The notes under the pieces were generated by a model that searched no databases, was not told the DNA's origin, and saw only the letters and a program-made list of their open reading frames with translations. From assembly GCA_963843465.1 (NCBI GenBank), contig CAWJKP010000009.1, positions 372,001 through 436,000 on the forward strand: DNA of 64,000 nucleotides, written 5' to 3'. The stretch's first letter is position 1. Every line of letters begins with the position of its first letter. The position numbers were made by a program, and so were the translations under genes. Shown here piece after piece: positions 16,971-27,981 of this stretch. Origin of the DNA: CAWJKP01 sp963843465 (lineage in GTDB: Bacteria; Planctomycetota; Planctomycetia; Pirellulales; Thermoguttaceae).

Positions 16971-19900
16971 ATGCGTGGCTCATGGTTTGCACGACTGAAG
17001 AAAAGCAGGCTTGCGTCGGGTGCCTCGCGGCGGAAATCGCGGCGCGAGAAGTCCTTCCAACCCCGCCTGGAAATGTTGGAGAGCCGCTTATATCTGTCGG
17101 CCGCGCCGACCTTCATTGTCAACACGACGGCTGACCCGGCAATCGCACACGTCGGCGTCCTTTCGCTGCGCGAGGCGGTCCACGACGCGAACGCCTACTC
17201 TGTGCCAAGATCCTCCTGGCCGCCACCGGCACCTACAAGCTGACCCTCATCGACACCGACGGCGATACCGACCTGGACATTTTCAGAAGCATGTCGATCG
17301 CCCCGCAGAATACCTCCTTGCCCGCGTCGAAGTTCGTGATCGACGGCCATTTCTCCGACCGCGTGTTCGACATCGACGGCGGGCTGTCCGTGTCGATCAA
17401 GCGCCTGACCATTGAGGATGGCCGGACCACCGGTTTAGCCGGCGACACCAGCGGAGGGGCGATCTACATGGCCGCCGCCGCCCCGGGCAGCAGCGGCTCG
17501 CTGACGCTGACCAACGTGGTCGTGCGGAGCAACTCCGCCTACTTCTCCGGCGGCGGCGTCTTCGTGGGCAATGGCAACAGCCTGGCGCTCAGCGGCGACA
17601 CCTTCTCCAACAACCTGGCCGGCAGCAGCGGCGGCGGCGGCGCGGTCGCCTACGAGGGCAAGTCGCTGTCGATCGACAACTGCACCTTCAGTTCCAACAG
17701 CTCCACCTACGACGGCGGCGCCGTCTACTTCGACGACGCGCTGGACGGCGGCCCCCTGACGCTTTCGGTCACCAAGTCGACCTTCTCCGGCAACACGGCC
17801 GTCGACACGGGCGGCGGGATCTACATCGACACCACGGGGAGCCAGGTCCTGACGCTCACGGTGACCAAGTCCACCTTCACCGGCAACACGGCCACCAACG
17901 ACGCCGGCGGCGGCATCGCGCTGGAATACGGCAACGGCACGGCCGTGGTCTCCTTCACCAACAGCAAGTTTACCAGCAACGCCGCCTATGACTCCGGCGG
18001 CGGGGCCTACCTGGACGATATCCGGAGCCTTTCGGTGAGCGGCTGCACCTTCACCGGCAACCGATCCGACGCCGACTCCGGCGGCGGCATCTACGCCGCC
18101 GTGAATGGCGGCGGATCGACGTCGATCACCAAGTCCACCTTCACCGGCAACTACGCTTCCGACTCCGGCGGCGCCGTCTTCACCGACGCCACCACGATCC
18201 TGACCATCACTTATTCGACCTTCGCCGACAATACGTCCTTCAACGTCGAGGGCGGCGGCGTCTACGCCGTGGGCGACGGAAACGGCTCGGCAACGATCCA
18301 ATATGACACCTTCACCGGCAACGTCGCGCGTACCGCGGGCGGCGGGGCTTACCTCGATGATTACGTGAATCTCACCATCACCTCCTCCACCTTCGCGGGC
18401 AACACGGCGCAAGTCAGCTCCGGCGTCGGCGACGGCAGCGACGGCGTCGGCGACGCCAGCGACGGCGGCGGCGGCGGCGGCATCTACGCCGAGGGCTCCG
18501 ACGACGGCAACGGCGCGCTGTCGCTCACCAGCAGCAGCTTCACCGGCAACGTCGCCAATGCCGACGGCGGCGGGGCATTCATCGACGACTTTGCCCAAGC
18601 GACCGTCTCCGGCGGCACCTTCACCAATAACAAGTCGACCGATGCCGACGGCGGCGGGGCATTCATCGTGGGCTCCGGCAGCTCGTCGAACCTGACGCTC
18701 TCCGGCAGCTCCTTCAGCGGCAACGCCTGCTACGAAAACGGCGGCGGCGCCTTCGTCAATAATTTCACGAACGCGACGCTCGGCGGCGACACCTTCAGCG
18801 GCAACCTGGCCGGCAACGAGTCCTTAGACGGCTCCGGTGGCGGAGCGTTCCTTTACGGCTACGGCGGCGGGACCCTGAGCATCAGCAAGACCACCTTCAC
18901 CGGCAACAATTCCTACAATGCAGGCGGCGGCGCCTACATCGCTTATTTCACCTACGTGACGCTCGGCACCGCGCCGCTCGGCGGCGACACCTTCAGCGGC
19001 AACCAGGCGCGAGACGGTTCCGCCGGCGGCGCCTACGTCAACGGCTACGGCGGCGGGAACCTGGACATCTTCAAGACCAGCTTCAGCGGCAACCGATCCT
19101 ACGGCGCGGGCGGCGGGGCGTACCTCGAAGACTTCATCTCCATCTACGTCAACTCCTCCAGTTTCACGGCCAACGCGACCCCGGCTGACGGCGCCGGCCT
19201 CTACGCCTACGAGAACCTCGGGTCGATCGCGATCACCGGCAGCACGTTCTCCGGCAACACCAGCACGGATTACGGCGGCGGCGCTTACCTTACCGGCTTC
19301 CTCGGCGTGGACGTCCAGAACAACACGATCAGCAACAATCGCGCCAATACCTTCGGCGGCGGCCTGTACGTCGACGGTTCTAGCGACAGTGCCACCGCCC
19401 CCATGACTTTCACGCTCACGAACAATGTCATCAGCGGCAACACGGCTGCGGACGACGACAGCGGCGGCGGCGTCTTCTACGCGGCCAGCTCCAGCGCTCC
19501 CAGCACTCCGGATATGGTGACCATCTCCAACAACAGCATCACCGGCAACTTCGCCGGCGGGGCCGGAGGAGGCCTGTATCTCGACGCCAACGACGATGTG
19601 CAACTGGCCGCCACGATCGCGCATAACACGATCAGCAACAACACGCTCGGAAATCCCGGCGGGAATGGAGGCGGCGGTCTGTACCTCGAAGCCGACGACG
19701 CCACCGACGCGTACTCCATCACGCTCACCCAGAACACGGTGGCCAACAACAAGAGCGCCGCCAACGGCGGCGGCCTGTCCCTCGACGTCAACTTGACCGC
19801 CAGCGGCGGCGGCACCCCGCTGGTCTCGATCACCGCCAATACCTTCAGCGGCAACCGTGCGGCCAACGACGGCGGCGGCCTCTACCTGACCACCACGGAC

Positions 19901-20431
19901 ACGAACACCGGCAACTTCGTGAAGATGATCAACAACACCGTCAGCGGCAACAGCGCCCTGTTCGACGGCGGCGGCATCTACGCCGATACGGCGTCGTTCG
20001 ACAGCCTGAAGCTGGTGGACGACACCATCGCCCAGAACAACGCCGGCAGCGGCGGCGGCGTCTACGTGGAGGGCAACGTCGTGGCGGTCGTGGAGACGAT
20101 CATTGCCAGCAACGTGGCCTCGTCCCAGCCGGCCGGCTATGACGTGTATGGCGCGTTCGCCGACGAGGGCAACAACCTCATCGGCATTGTAAACGGCAGT
20201 ACGAGCTCGAGCTTCACCGTCAGCACCTTGCTCGGCGCCTTCGGCAGCGCACTCAATCCCGAGCTCGGCAAGCTGGCCAACAACGGCGGGCCGACGCAGA
20301 CCATGAAACTCCTGGTCGGCAGCCCGGCGATCCACGGGGCAACCCTGGTCGTGGTGGATACCGATATCCCCACGGTCGATCAACGCGGCGTGACGCGGGG
20401 CACCCCGCACGACATCGGCGCCTACGATTAA
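16971..20431 (+). CDS. Giant secreted right-handed beta-helix protein, frame broken once
   Basis: ATG 16971 (MRGSWFARLKKSRLASGASR) is followed by FQPRLEMLESRLYLSAAP, an LEPR-XLL-like motif found at the N-terminus of large exported planctomycete proteins. After a start like other choice-of-anchor Q proteins (VLSLREAVHDANAYS), the frame changes near 17209; removing a duplicated TG dinucleotide yields AYSAKILLAATGTYKL. The remaining ~1,070 residues are some 30 degenerate repeats built on S-x-F-x-G-N-x-A and G-G-G-x-Y, the parallel beta-helix pattern of polymorphic outer-membrane/pectate-lyase-like proteins. It ends QRGVTRGTPHDIGAYD, the usual choice-of-anchor Q terminus. Likely a cell-surface or released adhesin or glycan-binding protein. 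No catalytic residues can be assigned. Confidence 0.88.
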
Positions 20432-20531
20432 GGACCGGCGCAAAAACAAGTGTCGCCTTTCGCTCCGCGAAAGAACGCGGCTTTCGCGGAGCGAAAGGCG
20501 ACAATCCGACAGATATTGATTCGCCGGTCCT
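20432..20531. repeat. Family E palindrome with outer arms
   Basis: Core GTCGCCTTTCGCTCCGCGAA (20452) pairs with its inverse to 20502 around a short loop. Outer arms AGGACCGGCG (20431-20440) and CGCCGGTCCT (20522-20531) make a nested stem. It begins at the stop codon of the beta-helix gene. A second core copy is at 57996-58047. Confidence 0.85.
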
Positions 20532-20644
20532 AGCCGGCCCTTGCACGCCGGTTGTGCGTCGAGTATTCTCAAGATCTGTCCAGCCGTCGCTTGGCGCGGT
20601 GCAGTGGCGGCAGCCTGGTCTTGTCGACGCGTGCAGAGGCAGCC

Positions 20645-22560
20645 GTGAGACGATTTTACCCGGTTCTTCCGTTGTGGCTCGGTCTGGCGTTGGCGGCCGG
20701 GGGAGGGTGGCCCTGCGCGGCGCCGAAGCGACCCCCAGGGTGGACCCCTTGGTCTACCTCTTCGACCTGCCGGAAGCCGCCTCCCTGATCCCGCCGCCCG
20801 GACGGAGCCCGGCAAAGCTGCAAGGATCGGTCCCCCTGGAGGAAGACGACTGCGGGCACCGCTTCGCCGGATGTCCCGTGCTGATGAACGACAAGATCGT
20901 GGCCGTCGTTGGCAAGGATGCCCCCGAAGTCGCCGTCTACTCGCGGCAGCCCTCCGGGGTGAAGCTGTGCGCCAGGCTGCGGCCGATCTGCGACGGCGGC
21001 ACGGAGCTGACGCGCGCGTCGGTTGCCACTGGCCAGAACAGCCGCAGCGCGGTGGCGATCGAGGTCGAGTTCCGCACGCCGCACAAGGGATCGCGACGGA
21101 TCACCTACGAGCTGGACGCCGGGGCGGCGTTCGTCAAAACAACGGCCGGCGAGGGCATCGAGGCGTTGAGGGTGAAGGCCCCCTGCCGGTTCGCCGTTCT
21201 GCCCGACTTCTTCGGCGACGACATCCTGGTCGATGCGGCGGCGATTCCCGTGGGCCGGGCGGAGCTTCCCAGCGAGAACTTCCTGCTGCAGATGATCCCC
21301 GGCGGAGACGCGATCGTGATGACGGTGTCGGAGTCGCGGGCAAGCGACGTCGCCGTCACGCTCTCGGATCCCGCGCCGCGGCAGATCGCGGCCGCGGACG
21401 TCTGCTATGGGAAGAAACCGCACATTTGGGTCGCGGTGCTGGCCGATCGGGGAATCTGGCACGAGCACGCCGTGGCCCTGGCCGACGCCGGCAAGACGGT
21501 CGGCCTGGGGTGGAAGATGCCGTTTCCCGCTTTGTGGCGCGTCGACTGGAGCACCGTCGACAAGATGACGGAGAGCTGGGAGATGCTGCTGGAGCAGCCC
21601 GGCGGCAAGTACGTCATGCAGGGATGGTTCGGCCAGAACGAGAGCGAGGGTCAGAGTTTCGGCAAGGAGTTCGGGCCGCGGGACTGGAACAAGCCCGGCC
21701 GCAAGCGCTGGAACCCGGTGCTGGGCGGTTTCTCCTTTCCCTGTTGGGTCCAAAGCGACGGCCTGGGCTTCCTGCAGCCGCTCCAACAGCGCCGTTACAG
21801 CGAGGGCGGCCCGGTATACAACTTTGCCGGCCCGGTGGTCGTCTATCCGCTGGACCGGGCCAAGGCCTCGCCGCTGGCCACGCCTTTGGACAAGCTGACG
21901 GTGGTCGACCTGGTGCGCGATACGTTGGGCGTCGGGCCGTGCCAATACATCCTCGACCTGGAGGGGCAGAAACGTAACTCCCGGGGCGTCGCCACCTGCT
22001 ACGCGCGGGACGTCGTCAACGCCATTTACCAGGAAGGGACCCAACTGGAAAAACGGGCCGAAATCGAAGAACAACTGGACGCCGCGGTCGCCTTCATCAG
22101 CAACGTGCGCGAGCGGATCGACCTGTACGTGCAATTCGGCCACACGACGAGCGACTACCTCCGGCAGCAGAAACGCCGCGATCCGCGTTGCGGGCCGTTC
22201 TGTGACGAGCTGTTGGCGATCACGAAACGCCTCGATCAGCTCTTCGACGAGAAGAGGGAGAGTATCCGCACCCCGGCGCTGGCCCGGCAGTGCGCGGAAG
22301 ACTTCCGGCGGAAGCTGTTGACGGCAACGGGAAAAGACGCCTATCAGCGTTGCGCGGCGCAGATGGCGATCTTCACCTCCATTGGCGGGGCCCAGGACGG
22401 GCTGGTCGCTTCCTGCCGGATGATCGTGAAAACGCTCCGGCAGCGCGCGGGAATTGCTCTGGCGGTGAATCCCGAGTTGAAGGACGTGGCCGCCGAGATT
22501 CGCGCCCGCACCCAGGCGATGCTGCGGAACCCGACGCCCTATGAAGCCCCGCGCCATTGA
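20645..22560 (+). CDS. Secreted protein of unknown family, paralogue 1 of 3
   Basis: The signal peptide is in one frame (GTG 20645, MRRFYPVLPLWLGLALAAGG) and the mature protein in another; removing one GC at 20720-20723 joins them as CAAEATPRVDPLVYLF. Joined length ~637. Landmarks shared with the genes at 23714 and 25523: AVLPDFFGDDILVDAAAIP, IWVAVLADRGIWHEHAVAL, LWRVDW, VDLVRDTLGVGPCQYILD, and a helical C-terminus (~170 residues) ending RARTQAMLRNPTPYEAPRH. The first half looks beta-rich, like a glycoside-hydrolase or beta-sandwich domain. I do not recognise the family. Exported; the conserved G-V-G-P-C-x-Y-I motif and paired Asp in FGDD are candidate functional residues. Confidence 0.78.
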
Positions 22561-22650
22561 AAAGCCGCGGAGCAGAAAAAGGGGACATCAATGATATTCA
22601 ACAAGGAGGTTCATCCGGCGGAAGCGTACTTGAGAAAGTGGAAGGCAACC

Positions 22651-23537
22651 ATGAGGCCACCCTACCACGTGCTTCCGCTGTGGCTCGGTTTGGCGTGGGC
22701 GGCTATCCTGGGGACGTGGTGGTGCGCCGCCGCAGAGGCGGCAGCCCCCGAGGACGGCGCGTCCGGGCCGCCGGCCGCGTGGCAGATCATCTTTTCCAGC
22801 AACCGCTCCGGCCCGTGGCGGATCTGGTGTGCGCAGCCCGACGGATCGGCGCTGCGCGAGTTGACCAGCGCCGCGGCCGACGAACACGACGTCGATCCCA
22901 TGTTCAGCCCCGACGGGAAGTCGATACTCTTCACCTCCACCCGGGCGCAGCGACGGGCGTCTGGAAAATGTCTCGCGACGGCGGCAAGCTCGAGCGGATC
23001 TGCGACGGCGACCAGGCCGCATGGTCGCCGGACGGCCGGGCCATCGCGCTGCGGCGCAACGAGCAACTGTTCACTCGCCAACTGGCCAGCGGGCAGGAGA
23101 AACGCATCAGCCCGAAAGACTGGCCGCACTGCTCAGGCGCATCCTGGAGCCCGGACGGGCGTTGGATCGCCTTCGCCTGCCGGTGGGACGCGGGCAACGC
23201 CGTCTATCTCGTTCCCGCCGCCGGCGGCGAGCCGAAAGCCGTCTACGACAAGCAAGGGGCCTGCCAGCCGCACTGGTCGCCGGACGGGAAACGTCTGGTC
23301 TACGAAACCGAGGCCCACCTCTACACCATAGACCCTGACGGCAAGAAGAATCGTCCCGTGACCTGGTTCGGCGGAGTGCAGCGCTACGGCCGTTTCACCC
23401 CCGATGGGAAATCGATCCTCTACTGCCAAGGCCAGTCGGAGCGCGGCCCCTGGGAGCTTTATACGATCCCGGCCCAGGGAGGCACGCCGGTGAAACTGAC
23501 CGAAGGCAGCTCCGACATGAATCCGGATGCGAGGTAG
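22651..23537 (+). CDS. Secreted TolB-like PD40 beta-propeller, frame broken once
   Basis: ATG 22651 (MRPPYHVLPLWLGLAWAAIL) starts a signal peptide almost identical to that of the preceding gene, suggesting duplication of the export region. The mature protein has five to six PD40 blades (FSPDGKSILFTSTR, WSPDGRAIALRR, WSPDGRWIAFACR, WSPDGKRLVYETE, FTPDGKSILYCQG). The frame breaks at 22945-22948; removing one GC gives STRAATGVWKMSRDGGK. Joined ~295 residues. TolB-type propellers usually bind proteins or are part of peptidase-like proteins; none of the catalytic domains is attached here. Sits between paralogues 1 and 2, so probably co-expressed with them. Confidence 0.82.
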
Positions 23538-23574
23538 CCACCGCGAAAATGAAGATGATGGAAACGAAGATAAG

Positions 23575-23722
23575 AAGCTGTTTCCAAACCGCGGGAGCTA
23601 CCGTCGGGCAGGAATGCCCAACCGTCGGGCAGGAATGCCCAACCGTCGGGCAGGAATGCCCAACCTACAGCGGCCGTAGGATGGGCATTCTTGCCCGTCC
23701 CCACGCTGCGGTTGTGAAACAA
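23575..23722. repeat. Family C palindrome with a triplicated 21-bp unit
   Basis: Same element as 5051-5159, but the left inner arm CGTCGGGCAGGAATGCCCAA is present three times in tandem (starts 23602, 23623, 23644). The right arm carries the GTG used as start by the next gene. Confidence 0.9.
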
Positions 23723-25403
23723 CCCGGCCCTCGCCTTCCAACGCTTCTCTTCATATTGTTTCTGACATATTCTTTTCCTCAGTTGATGCCCTGGGGCCTC
23801 ATGGCTGCCGCTGCCGACTACCAGCCCGGCACGCCCAGCACGTATCTGTACGACACCGGCGCCTCCTCGGCAGGCATTCGGTCCGCCGCAAAACTGGACC
23901 CCAAAGCCGGCTGGACCCTGGTGCCGGAAGATAATCTGACGCACAAGTTCCGCGGCGACGCCGTCGTCTTGAACGACCGGCTCGCGCTGGTGCTCCGTTG
24001 GGCCGGGGCCGGGGCCGAAGTCTACGGACAGACGTCGGCGGGTCCAAAATACCGCGTGGAGATCTCCCCACGAGCCCTATCCGGCCGCAAACCGACCGCG
24101 CTGGCCTCGGTGCGGATTTCCGAGAACGGGCCCGCGGCCGTGGCGCTGACTGCCAACTTCGCCCTGGCCGACGGCAGCTCCTGTTCGCTCAAGTACCGCA
24201 TCACGGCGGGCCAGATGATCGTCGAGGTCCGGCCGGGCCGAGAGACCGACCGGCTGGCCGTGCTGGCCGAGACCCGTTACGTGGTGATCCCCGACTTCTT
24301 CGGCGACGACATGGTCTTCGGCTCCCAGACGGCATCCCGCCCGCGATTGCGGCTGCCTGCCGAGAACATGCTCTTGTCGCTGCTGGACGCGGGCAACGCC
24401 CAAGTGATGTGCGTCTGGTCCTCCCACCGGCAGGAGGCGGTCGCCCTTCAGTCCACGGCGGGGCCGGCGCCGCGGATCGGCGGTTGCGAGATTCAGGCAG
24501 CCGCGGACAAGCCTCTCTGGGTCGCCTGCCTGGAAGGGACCGGCCTGTGGCACGAGCAGGCGGCCGCTTTGCCGGGCAAGACAGCGAAGGCGTCGGAGTG
24601 GAAACCGCCTTTTCCGGCCAAGTGGCGCGTTGATTTCTTGCAGGGTTCGTTCGAAGCCACGTCGACTTGGATTCGCGACGCCCAAATCCTCGAGAAGCTT
24701 GACGCCGCCCCTCCCTCTTCCCGAGAAGCTGGTTTACGCCCTGGATCGCACCCAGGCCACACCGCTGACGACGTTCACGCCCATCGACATCCTCCGCAAC
24801 ACGCTGGGCGTCGGCCCTTGTCAGTATATCCTTCAGACCGAGGGGCTGGCCTCGGATGACAACCCCACGCCGGACAACGTGATGACCTGGATCGAGAAGC
24901 AGTTCAGCCGGAAGAAGGAGAAAAAGGCCGCCGGCGAGATCCGCCAACGGCTGGCCCAGATGGTCGAGCACGTCGGCCAGGCCGACGCGAGGATCGTTCG
25001 CTACCGCCGCATGTTCGACGAAGTGAATCGGCTCTGCGGCGCGGCTGCCGCCGGGCGGACACCGGCCGCCGGGGCCACATTGCTGAAGGGGATCCTCGAT
25101 TCGCCGGGGCCAGGCGTCTTCGTATTGCTGCCTGTCGCGCAGGGTCGCGCCCTCCGCGCGCGGCAACTGGCCGACGAGGTGGTCGACCTGATCGGCACGG
25201 ACGACGCGGCGCCCCGCTGCGAGAAGCTCGGGGCGAGTCTCCGTGCCCTCGGCGCCGAGCAGGATCGCACGTTGGCCGTTTGCCGGATGAAGGCCCGCTG
25301 GTTGAGACAGTCGGCCGCCATGCTGGCGGAGGATCATCCCGGCGACGCCGAATTAGCCGGAAAGGTCCGATCCAAGGCTGAGGAAATGCTGCGAACGAAA
25401 TGA
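23714..25403 (+). CDS. Secreted protein of unknown family, paralogue 2 of 3 (internally deleted)
   Basis: GTG 23714 (MKQPGPRLPTLLFILFLTYS) opens a signal peptide and lies in the right arm of the family C repeat. The N-terminal half matches paralogue 3 well (WTLVPEDNLTHKFRGDAVVL; YVVIPDFFGDDMVF; LWVACLEGTGLWHEQ; AKWRVDF). About 75 residues present in the other two between WRVDW and the VYPLDRAKA-like segment are missing; near 24705 the frame changes and resumes at LPEKLVYALDRTQATPL, then DILRNTLGVGPCQYIL and a divergent helical tail. It ends without the EAPRH tail. Probably a decaying or diverged copy. The break is not a GC-dinucleotide case. Confidence 0.62.
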
Positions 25404-25437
25404 AAAGGATGGGCCGAAGAATAGCTGCCAGATCGCC

Positions 25438-25496
25438 CGTAGGACGGATTGCTAATCCGTCCGGAAATGGCGGGCGGATTAGCAATCCGTCCTACG
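25438..25496. repeat. Palindromic repeat family F
   Basis: Arms CGTAGGACGGATTGCTAATC and its exact inverse ending AGCAATCCGTCCTACG, with a short loop. It lies between paralogues 2 and 3. Confidence 0.85.
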
Positions 25497-25522
25497 GAAT
25501 TCCCCATTATCCAGAGGCTCAC

Positions 25523-27859
25523 ATGATGAACGCGATGAGATGCGCGGCTCGGGAACGATGGTGTCTGCTCGCCGTTGCCGCTGGTTGGATTCTCGCGGCC
25601 TGGGCCGTGCCGGCCGCCGACGCGGCGGAAAACCTTTTCGGCAACCCGAGTTTCGAGAACGGCCGCGACCAGTGGCAATTGGACCGCTCGGGCAAGACGG
25701 TCGCGCAGTTCACGGTGGACGAGAAGGAAGCGGCGGCCGGCCAGCGCAGCGCGCTGCTGCGCATCGGCGCCGTAGACGGTTGGGGCGTCCAGTTCGGCCA
25801 GACGATGGAAGCCCCGGACGTGGGCAAGACCTACACCTTCGCGGCGCTGGCCAAAAGCGTCAAGGGGCCGGTCGCCTTGCGGCTGGAAATCGAGCGTCGC
25901 GGCGACCCCTACGACCGGGCCGCCTCGACGCCGCCGCAGACCGTCACCAAGGACAAGTGGACGGAGCTGCACGTCACCTTCAAGATCGACAAACCCTTTC
26001 CGCAAGGATGGTTTTCCTACGTGAGCTGCAAGCAGCGTGACGCCGAATTCCGCCTGGACATGTTCCGCCTGGCGGAAGGCGACTATCTTCCCTACCAGCA
26101 GGCCGCTCGTGAAGAGATGGCCGCCGCGGCGGTGGCGCTGCTGGATACCGTACAGGCATCGCCTGCGCCGCTGGCGGGACGGGCCATCGTCGGGCGAAAG
26201 GGCTGGGTGCAACTGCCCGAGGACGCGGCCGGCCATCGCTTCCGCGGCGACGCGGTGTTGGCCAACGATCGTCTGGCCTTGGTGCTCCGCCGCGGGGCGG
26301 AAGGGGCGGAACTCTACGGCATGGGCCACGCCGGACCGGCCCTTCGCGCGGTGTTGGCGCCGGCGGGCGAGGAACCGGCGGCAAAACTGCAGGCGGTGGC
26401 CGTCGTGACCAGCGATCCCAGCCAGGCGGCCGTGGATGCCACGTACGAATCGCCCGGCGGCCGAAAACTCACCGTCCGCTATGGGCTGACGATGGGGCAG
26501 ACTTTCGTCAGCACCGAGCCGCGCGAGGGCGTCGAGGGGCTGAGCGTCGAGGCGCCCTGCCGGTTGCTCGTCCTTCCCGACTTCTTCGCCGACGACATTG
26601 TGATCGATGCGGCCGAGATCCCCCTGGCCTCGGCCGAAATACCCAGCGAGAACTTCCTCCTGCACCTGCTCCCCGACCGGCAGGCGATCGTGATGGCCGT
26701 CGCCGGCAACCGTGGCCAGGACGCCCGGATCAATCTCTCCGGAGAGGAGGGGGGAAGGCTCGTCCGCTCAAGCCGGATCTCGTACGGCAAGGGCGGCAAG
26801 ATCTGGGTGGCGATCGTCGAGGCCCCCGGGATCTGGCACCAGCGCGGCGTGACCAAGGAGGACGCGGGCAAGGTCCTCGCGCTGGACTGGACGGCGCCTT
26901 ACGCCGCCCAGTGGCGCGTCGACTGGCGACTGCGCGGCCGATTGACCGCCAGTTGGGAAATGGCGGCGCAACTGAAAAGCGGCGAGTTCCTCAAGTACGG
27001 TTGGTTTGGATCCCCCGAGACGCTGCCCGCCGATCGCAAACGCTGGACCACGGTGTTGGGCAGTTTTCTTTATCCCTGCTGGTTGGATCAGGCGCGCCGA
27101 GGACATCTCCAGCCGCTCACCAAACCGGACCGCTTCGAGGGCCCGGCCGTGATCTACCCCATCCAGCGCGCCAAGGATACGCCGCTCGGCGAGTTTACCG
27201 TGGTGGACCTGGTGCGGGCGACGCTGGGCGTCGGGCCGTGCGAGTATATCCTCGACGTCGAAGGACAAGGGGCTACCAGGAAGGGACGCGCCACCTGCGC
27301 CACCCGCGACGCCCTGGCGGCCATCTACTCTGCCAAGCAGCAGAAGCGGCGAAGGGCCGATATCGAGAGACTTCTCGACGACGTGGTGGTCTTCGTGAAG
27401 CATATTCGCGGGCGGATCGAGCAGTACGTGGATTTTGGACACGAAACGCTCGCCTACCTCCAGCAGCAGCAGAACGACCATCCGGAGCTGTCCGGCCTGC
27501 TTGCCGACCTGGAAGCCTCGGCGCGAGAGATCGACGCGGCGGTGGCCCGGCGCAAAGCGGCCATCAAGACGCCCCAGTACGTGGTCGACCTTACGGAGAA
27601 GTTCCGCAAGACGCTCTTGGATTACGAAGGGGAAGATGCCCTGAAGAAATGCACGTCGATTACCCACGCCATCGTTGACGTGGGCGGCAATCAGGATGAG
27701 TTGGTGGGCGAGTGCCGCAACGCCGTGAAGGTCTTGCGGCAGCGGGCGGCCCTGGCGCTGGCCGCCGACCCCCGCGCGGCGGAGGTGGCACGTGAGATCC
27801 GCGCCCGCACGCAAAAGGCCCTCCGCAACGCAACGTCGTACGAGGCGCCGAGGCATTGA
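25523..27859 (+). CDS. Secreted protein of unknown family, paralogue 3 of 3, with CBM-like domain
   Basis: ATG 25523 (MMNAMRCAARERWCLLAVAA) gives a signal peptide to about residue 34. Residues 35-190 are an added jelly-roll domain: NLFGNPSFENGRDQWQLD, then a beta-rich stretch ending FRLDMFRLAEGDY, typical of CBM4/9-type carbohydrate-binding modules and absent in the other two copies. The family core follows: WVQLPEDAAGHRFRGDAVLA, LVLPDFFADDIVIDAAEIPL, IWVAIVEAPGIWHQRG, VDLVRATLGVGPCEYILD, and a C-terminal coiled helical region ending RKALRNATSYEAPRH type. The only uninterrupted member (778 residues). The carbohydrate-binding module argues for a polysaccharide-related role. Confidence 0.85.
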   Translation: MMNAMRCAARERWCLLAVAAGWILAAWAVPAADAAENLFGNPSFENGRDQWQLDRSGKTVAQFTVDEKEAAAGQRSALLRIGAVDGWGVQFGQTMEAPDVGKTYTFAALAKSVKGPVALRLEIERRGDPYDRAASTPPQTVTKDKWTELHVTFKIDKPFPQGWFSYVSCKQRDAEFRLDMFRLAEGDYLPYQQAAREEMAAAAVALLDTVQASPAPLAGRAIVGRKGWVQLPEDAAGHRFRGDAVLANDRLALVLRRGAEGAELYGMGHAGPALRAVLAPAGEEPAAKLQAVAVVTSDPSQAAVDATYESPGGRKLTVRYGLTMGQTFVSTEPREGVEGLSVEAPCRLLVLPDFFADDIVIDAAEIPLASAEIPSENFLLHLLPDRQAIVMAVAGNRGQDARINLSGEEGGRLVRSSRISYGKGGKIWVAIVEAPGIWHQRGVTKEDAGKVLALDWTAPYAAQWRVDWRLRGRLTASWEMAAQLKSGEFLKYGWFGSPETLPADRKRWTTVLGSFLYPCWLDQARRGHLQPLTKPDRFEGPAVIYPIQRAKDTPLGEFTVVDLVRATLGVGPCEYILDVEGQGATRKGRATCATRDALAAIYSAKQQKRRRADIERLLDDVVVFVKHIRGRIEQYVDFGHETLAYLQQQQNDHPELSGLLADLEASAREIDAAVARRKAAIKTPQYVVDLTEKFRKTLLDYEGEDALKKCTSITHAIVDVGGNQDELVGECRNAVKVLRQRAALALAADPRAAEVAREIRARTQKALRNATSYEAPRH

Positions 27860-27900
27860 GCGGGGTTACGAGTCGGCAAGAGATTGAGTTGCACAATTCA

Positions 27901-27956
27901 TTGTGGTGCAGGTGTCCCGCCTGCCCAGAAGCGCAGGCGGGACGCCTGCACCACAA
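27901..27956. repeat. Family A palindrome
   Basis: TTGTGGTGCAGGTGTCCCGC pairs with its inverse ending GACGCCTGCACCACAA. It lies between the unknown-family cassette and the FGE-like lipoprotein gene. Confidence 0.9.
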
Positions 27957-27981
27957 CTTAGGGACGGGGAAATCTTCAGCC

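Noticed and set aside
17435..18598. Long minus-strand frame inside the beta-helix gene
   Set aside because: Val/Ala/Gly-rich shadow of the repetitive GGC codons on the plus strand.
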